64,000 bases of DNA from Lineus longissimus. Its lineage: Eukaryota; Nemertea; Pilidiophora; Heteronemertea; Lineidae. A program made the position numbers and the translations under genes. This document shows positions 59,101 through 64,000 of this stretch, piece after piece. Within the stretch, counting starts at the first letter, position 1, and every line of letters starts with the position of its first letter. The notes under the pieces were generated by a model. That model was not told where the DNA came from, searched no databases, and saw only the letters and a program-made list of their open reading frames with translations. Where the stretch lies: contig NC_088309.1 in the NCBI RefSeq assembly GCF_910592395.1, positions 19,158,599-19,222,598 of the forward strand, written 5' to 3'.

Positions 59101-59160
59101 AGTAAGGAGATCGGAAGCAACATTACGCCGCTAAGGACTAATTTCACATCAGATGACTGA
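55945..59160 (+). CDS. INTS14: Integrator complex subunit 14, complete
   Basis: Nuclear subunit of the Integrator complex, which binds RNA polymerase II and cleaves snRNA and other nascent transcripts; INTS14 pairs with INTS10 in a peripheral module. Coding exons 55945-56106, 56264-56434, 56719-57134, 57309-57445, 57721-57850, 58037-58116, 58453-58688 and 58936-59160 join in one frame to 1557 nt, 518 residues, which matches the human length as I recall it. The N-terminal von Willebrand A domain opens MPTIILLDVSLSMSR, with an intact DxSxS metal-site motif at residues 8-12. Other family marks: EYQRRHLAVHGL, VVFSSLWE, LVTDGC, FPLPFPFPSK, GFIDIADVSSPPVISRHLVL, VLLHGSLKVEGMVAI, GEDDNKTPFP, RKLPEKQQHFYK and ERECTLLPGSAHPDAA. 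A pyrimidine-rich acceptor at 55938 shows a 5' leader intron. No lesions. Confidence 0.97.
56264..56434 (+). CDS. INTS14: INTS14 coding exon 2
   Basis: Residues 55-111, VVFSSLWEQTVAFTRDI to STPCQ. Acceptor CTTCCAATTTCAG, donor GTAACT, phase 0 at both ends. Confidence 0.95.
56719..57134 (+). CDS. INTS14: INTS14 coding exon 3
   Basis: Residues 112-249, rest of the VWA domain: IILVTDGCTGYGAGS, FPLPFPFPSK, FHGQLHCGQLECRVQLFP. Acceptor TCTCCTACCTAG, donor GTAGGT, ends phase 2. Confidence 0.95.
57309..57445 (+). CDS. INTS14: INTS14 coding exon 4
   Basis: Residues 251-295, including ICGFIDIADVSSPPVIS and RHLVLPAPIG. Acceptor TTTCAATTCAG, donor GTAACA, enters phase 2 and leaves phase 1. Confidence 0.95.
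57721..57850 (+). CDS. INTS14: INTS14 coding exon 5
   Basis: Residues 297-338: an acidic linker (DDKDVIDVDEADDG) then FTVLLHGSLKVEGMVAIARV. Acceptor GTCTTCTCGCAG, donor GTAGGT, leaves phase 2. Confidence 0.95.
58037..58116 (+). CDS. INTS14: INTS14 coding exon 6
   Basis: Residues 340-365, DKWYGMLYSFADSKKKSN to IFEP. Acceptor TATCTTTTCAG, donor GTGAGT, leaves phase 1. Confidence 0.95.
58453..58688 (+). CDS. INTS14: INTS14 coding exon 7
   Basis: Residues 367-444, LDAIPWLGKFTHLAPISDF, YGEDDNKTPFPV, GRKLPEKQQHFYK. Acceptor TCTAACATACAG, donor GTGAGA, leaves phase 0. Confidence 0.95.
58936..59160 (+). CDS. INTS14: INTS14 terminal coding exon
   Basis: Residues 445-518, ELNRLRRMAVSLGFMELL to TSDD, stop TGA at 59158-59160. 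Acceptor TTCCTGTTTTCAG. Confidence 0.96.
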   Translation, partial: ELNRLRRMAVSLGFMELLDAMGSLLERECTLLPGSAHPDAALQLSHAASVIRSETSKEIGSNITPLRTNFTSDD

Positions 59161-59637
59161 GACACAGGATAAATGTTTTGCTATCGGACTTGGACTTCAA
59201 GCAACTCTTACCAATGTAAAATGTCAAAGGTGCTAGACATTTCAATGTTAAGTGTGGCACTGAGAAACCCTGATTAGCTAAGGATGACAGAGTTGCATTT
59301 TCAGATTGTGGTCTATTTCACGAGAACAGGAGTTGTATGAAATGCTATATTTCATCTGCAAAGTATGAAGAATCTAAATAATAGTTACTTTGCCAGAATC
59401 AGACAAAGTATGACCAAGTATGCAAGCCATTTAGAGCGAAATACTGACAACTTTCCTCAGCTAGGCTTTTTGCGTGCAGTGCCATTTTCTCGTGAAACAG
59501 CCTAAAGGTAATAACTGGATCATGGTGCTTGTTCAGTTGAAGTAGTAGATACATTTCTGCTAGTAATCATGACGTTTTTCAAATGGAAATTTTTACAGGG
59601 AATAGAATGGTCATGATTTTTGTTTTATTAATCCAAG

Positions 59638-59643
59638 AATAAA
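59638..59643 (+). terminator. INTS14 poly(A) signal
   Basis: AATAAA in AT-rich sequence 478 nt after the INTS14 stop, followed by T-rich sequence (TTTTCTTTTTCTTTTGC). Confidence 0.65.
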
Positions 59644-59844
59644 ATTTGTAATGAAATGTAGAAGAATATGTTTTCTTTTTCTTTTGCTAATTTTTGTGAG
59701 GAAAATAGATCAGACATGATAGAAATCTTGTGGACCCAATAGGATTGTCATCATTATCATGGCCCTCACTCTTCAGAATGCAGAATTACATGATACAAAC
59801 GAATCCTTGGTAAAACAGTCTTATGGTGGTAACTTGGGCTTCTG

Positions 59845-59960
59845 GGCAATGACAGAGAAGCCCCATTCTGAACCATTAGCGCAACTCGGTCCTCCTATGG
59901 TGTAACAGAGTCTGGGTCAGTGGGTGGATCCAAAAAAGCACACTCGGGATGCAGTGGACC
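59845..59960 (-). repeat. dispersed repeat shared with 44450
   Basis: Minus strand has TTTTGGATCCACCCACTGAC, GTTACACCATAGGAGGA and GCTAATGGTTCAGAATGGGG. A weaker relative with AGTTCTGAATGGGGTGTAAC on the minus strand lies at about 61715. Confidence 0.6.
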
Positions 59961-62254
59961 GGCCTCATTCCTAACCCTAACAAGACCCAGTAATTAGGAT
60001 GTTGCAACACCTGTCTGTCCTCCAATGTGATAGAGACATATATCTCCAGCCTGAATTTGATGTGGCATTCTTTCCTTCAGTTCATTATCATCTCGACCCC
60101 CAAGGCATTGATATCACCTCATTGTCACTCCCTGTCCTTAGCGGCAAGTACAAACTATTGCAACTGCATTAGAGTGAGAACGTTTGTCCTAGCAGCACAC
60201 TGGCTGTGACAGAGCCTGATTGTGACATTCCTTCCATTCTGTCTTACTGGTGGGAGTGACACTGTTTCCCTGCTGTCCAACTATACCGTATCACTTCCTG
60301 TGGTCTGGCAGACTCAACATTTTTTAAAGACAAGTTATCTCAGATGGTCATTATCAAGAAAAGCTGGTCACAATCTGCAAGGGACAAAACACAAGACTGT
60401 TAGAGGTTTAAAAGTTCGAATTGGCCCAGGATAAAGGGTCCAAGGGAGGAAGTATTCTATAATGTGCTGTTAATATCTGATAAATGGAAATGCCATGATA
60501 ACCATAATCCCCCACCAGATATTAGAGATGGACAGACAATAGAGAAGGACACTTTGTCCAGGTAGGACCTTTTTTGACTGATACACCAATGTAAATGTCC
60601 TTGAATGAAATGTCCTTAGATAGAATGTCCGAGGAACAAAATATTCTATTATGCGCTAGAGCTATTGAACTTCAATGGCCTCTATTAAGCAATATAATAA
60701 ACCATAATCCGTCAGAATACAATGAACCGGACACTTTTTACATGGGGACATTTTCTACTTCCACACCGGCAGTAGTGGAATCGATCAAACCACGCAACCA
60801 ACTGCGTCGATAAGGACGCCGATTCTTCTGTCATGTCTGTTTTCTTGTGGTGATTTATCTGATTTTTCACCGCAATCGTGGGTCAAAAGTGTTCATATTG
60901 TCGTTTTTGACGGTAAGTTAAGTTAAAAGGTGTATGCCGACACATTTCAGGCGTGGTGTTTTGTTTAAACCATTCGGGAAGCTGTGAAATTGTTCATTTT
61001 CACTGATCACTCCACTCTCAGCTCTGAGTCTGGCACTCTGACTCATCTCATGGCAGTCATGCACTCGTGCACTGACTAGGCTCACTAGGCCTACTCTCTC
61101 ATCTTCTTTAACTCCATCATCAAGGACTAAGTTCTCTTGCTTGTCAGTCAACCATGTCAATAGACAATATTCCTCCGTTAGAGTGCAGCACGTGATGGGG
61201 TTGAGCTAACTTGAGTGCATGACGCCGCACACCTACCTGCACGCACAACCACAGGTACAGCCTGGTCACAGTGACAGGGAGTTTGGACGTTCCTTAATCA
61301 CAGACATCATTCTTCTTGTCTCTACTCAACAATGCAAAATTTCCCTGCCATTGGACTGTTAAAAACACCATTTACTGCCACGGCTGGTGAGGTGTCTGCA
61401 CCTCAGGCACTCTTATTCCACGGTTGAAGATTCTCAACGTGACGATAAATGACACTGACAGTGACAGTGATGATGTTCCAACGACATTGCTGACGTAGAC
61501 ATAAATCGAAGACAACAAAAATCAAGAGATTAGGATAAGACTAGAGTGGTGTATGCTTTAGATATCTGTGCTGTTTTGTATTTATTGATCACTTGAGCTT
61601 GTCAACAGATTTGAAGAGCTTTGACAATATTGGCTAGACATTGATTGTGTGCAGGCTGTCTTAGAAATGGGTTTTGTACACAGACATGACAGAAGACCCT
61701 GGCAGTGGCAGTTACTGGGTTACACCCCATTCAGAACTATTAGGATGAGTACTTTGTAGAAATCAAGGATGTTATTGACAATCCTCTGTGGCTATTGGTT
61801 GTTTCAATTTGTAATGAAATGCCATATCATAATTCTATGTACATGTTGTTTGACCAAATATCTAAATTTTCTCATAACATCGGAAAACATGAAGAGACAG
61901 GAAATATAAGATGGCCTGAGACAAATCAGTTGTGTAAAAGCTTTCTCTCTCAGGCCCTTCATTTCATGCTTGAAATTATGCCTCTTTCTCTTGTAATGAA
62001 AATCTATCTATTCGTTATTAGCTTAAATCATCTGCACTTCTAAAACTAAGTATAATAGAATTGAGTACATGTTGAATGAATGAGTACTAACTTAAAGTAC
62101 AGGTATAATAGTATCGAGTACTTGTTGATAATTTCTATGACAAATTGATGCCCACCAATACCATTCATGGTGAGAACTTTTATTGGCAGAATGTTTCATT
62201 CATCCATTGTTGTCTAGACATTCAGATTTTAGTTTCACAAAACCAGACAAATAC

Positions 62255-62330
62255 ACTAGAACCTCTTGGGACTGAAAAGTGCTGTCATCCTTGATAGATG
62301 GGTGTCCTGATTAAAGAGGTCAAATTGAGC
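62255..62330. mobile_element. pogo-like MITE fragment
   Basis: ACACTAGAACCTCTTGGGAC at the left, then GTGTCCTGATTAAAGAGGTC; the right half is missing. Confidence 0.65.
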
Positions 62331-63058
62331 CCCATTTATAGTTGCAGTCTTTCACACCCCCCCCCCCTGTTTAATACTTTTTGAATTAGCGAATTATTTG
62401 GTTAATAATATAATCTACCAAAGTGCAATAAACTTGTGATATTTACTTTAATTAACAACTTGTTGTGTCAGAATTCAAGAAAATAACAATAGTATTAAAC
62501 ATGGGTATTGACACTTACAATTTGAGCATAAGGTACTTTCGTTTCACCGCAGGTCATAAATGAAGAGATTAGAACGCGCACACGATTTCAGAATTAGCCA
62601 TATATCAGCACTCAGCTGGTTATTAAAATGCTTTTAGAACAGATTTAAGCATTACCCTAAATTTTTGTGGAGCTGTGCTTGGCCTGGGGGTAAAAAACAT
62701 GCCAAACAAAAACCTTTGTAAATTTACCATCGAATGTTTAGAAATGTATGTTGACCAAATTACTATGTTTACCCGTCCATTCCTTGTGTTTAAGCCCCTG
62801 TTTTCAACTCAACCTTCAGTAAATTGACTATGGTGTACAATTTACAAGGAAATTTCAAACACAAACAGGACTGTTCGTCATTAACAGTTGGTGGGGTACC
62901 TTCCTGTAGTTTGACAAATTGAGAGATTCATATGGCTGGGACTACAGTCACTACTGTCGTGTGAGTCTATATCCTGGTGGTGACTTTTGTGCCATAAGTG
63001 TGAATTCAAATGAGTAGCCTTTTTGCTGCTTGATACTGTGGGGTTAAAGTATGAGTCG

Positions 63059-63155
63059 TTTCCATTCATTTATGATGTAATCAGGACACCTCTCTCTTAA
63101 GGATAGCATTTGTCAATCCTGAGGGTTTTTTTAAATAGAGAGAGGTTCTACTACA
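63059..63155. mobile_element. pogo-like MITE fragment
   Basis: AATCAGGACACCTCTCTCTT and AGAGAGAGGTTCTACTACAT mark the right half of an element; the left half is missing. Confidence 0.65.
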
Positions 63156-63475
63156 TGTACTATCAACTCTAAACTACAAAGGGTTAAAGTATGTGAGTAC
63201 CCGTAACCTCCATCACTCATGTATGTAGACCAGTCATTGGTGTCGTTCATCATGTGACAATTAGAAAGGTACATTGGATTGATTAATCATAAACCTGTCA
63301 ATAAAAGCAATTCAATCTCTTATTTCAGGTAACTAGGTCCCTTAACGAGATAACATGTGAAGAAGGCATTCAGTGCCTTTCTTAATCACAAATACACAGA
63401 GCAGGCGCTCATGCAAACAACACAGTTATTTCACAAACGAAAACTATTCTGAAAGGAACTTGGATCAAATCAAGG

Positions 63476-63736
63476 ATGTCGCAAACGAAAATGAAACCTA
63501 CTCGCGCCCTTGGGTCTGTTCGGGCAGTCCAGACGATGGCCACAAGGCGGAACTCTTACACAAATGGCTCGAATCTTCCGGGAGTGTCCGGAAATGCCAT
63601 GGCTGTGCCTCCTCCTAAGGAGAGGGAGGAGAGAAAGAGGTCTACACCAAACACTGGACCAGCCTCTTCGGCTCGCTCGGATACTAGCAGCCGATCTGAT
63701 GAACTTGCCGATAAGAAGGAACTTAGAGATGCCTTG
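63476..63736 (+). CDS. gene D: N-terminal exon of an unidentified basic Ser-rich protein (partial)
   Basis: An exon probably runs 63329-63736, from acceptor CTCTTATTTCAG to donor GTGAGT. ATG at 63476 opens 87 codons leaving phase 0 at KKELRDAL. The protein begins MSQTKMKPTRALGSVRAVQT and continues with KEREERKRSTPNTGP and SSARSDTSSRSDELADKKEL. It is basic, rich in Ser, Arg and Pro, and its end could start a coiled coil, as in the disordered heads of cytoskeletal proteins. All three frames are largely open over this exon; this frame is chosen because its ATG-started frame runs unbroken through the donor. The other two frames (63373 and 63510 starts) cannot be fully excluded. Family not recognised; the rest lies beyond the window. 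Confidence 0.55.
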
Positions 63737-64000
63737 GTGAGTTTGTCATGATTTACAACATTTTCCCAACAGCAACCATTTAAATTGTCTTACATATATC
63801 ACATGTGTGATTTGATGCGTCGTTTTGACAAGTCCTTGCTTGCATTAAAAATTTCCTAACTGAAAAATTCATTGGTCTCGAAAGTGAGCGTCTGCTCCTT
63901 TAAAAAATCTTTGGTCTCAGATGTTTTAACATCTTCTGCCTGCCTTTGAAATCAGCAGTCTTTAAACTCAGCATGCTGCCTTAAAAATCATTGGTCTCTG
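63737..64000. other. start of gene D intron
   Basis: AT-rich, with three loose repeats of the type AAAAAT.ATTGGTCTC (near 63866, 63904 and 63984). No exon seen. Confidence 0.5.

Larger units (their letters stand above)
59161..63328. other. INTS14 3' UTR and spacer to gene D
   Basis: The first ~480 bp are the probable INTS14 3' UTR. Beyond that, no exon is recognised: frames at 60222-60434, 60595-60813 and 61795-62043 show no family resemblance. Contains the dispersed repeat at 59845, a MITE fragment at 62255, a C run near 62357 and a MITE fragment at 63059. Confidence 0.5.

Noticed and set aside
60595-60813. 72-codon plus-strand frame between INTS14 and gene D.
   Set aside because: No similarity recognised, no promoter or splice context, and AT-rich composition like the spacer.

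Overview
The window is animal nuclear DNA. Genes are split by GT-AG introns, introns run to 12 kb, spacers are AT-rich, and tRNA-derived SINEs, short inverted-repeat transposons (MITEs) and minisatellites are common. Coding exons are intact and recognisable. The species cannot be named from the sequence; a marine invertebrate bilaterian (lophotrochozoan or invertebrate deuterostome) fits best.

Layout. 1-430 is a 62-bp minisatellite. 3077-9490 (+) is gene A, an unrecognised protein of about 604 residues in eight exons, whose seven introns are all phase 2. Diverged copies of one coding-like block lie inside its 5' half and just downstream of it. 10.3-19.9 kb is repeat-bearing spacer plus the probable 3' UTR of the next gene. 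52192-19889 (-) is a complete SLC24A gene (potassium-dependent sodium/calcium exchanger, NCKX1/NCKX2 type), assembled here from eight coding exons (710 residues). Its introns hold most of the repeats. 55945-59160 (+) is a complete INTS14 gene (Integrator subunit 14, 518 residues in eight coding exons). 63329-63736 (+) is the first coding exon of gene D, an unidentified basic, serine-rich protein running off the right edge.

How the genes relate. SLC24A and INTS14 are head to head, with candidate first non-coding exons only about 0.4 kb apart (about 55.03-55.46 kb), which suggests a shared bidirectional promoter. As I recall the human map, SLC24A1 and INTS14 are also divergent neighbours at 15q22.31, so the pair may be an ancient linkage. 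Gene A and SLC24A are convergent. The products do not form one pathway: one is a membrane exchanger, one an Integrator subunit in the nucleus, and two are unknown.

The best candidates for something undescribed are gene A, with only frame-neutral internal exons and a cysteine-rich segment; the small coding-like block copied around it; and a long near-perfect intronic hairpin at 39394-39616.
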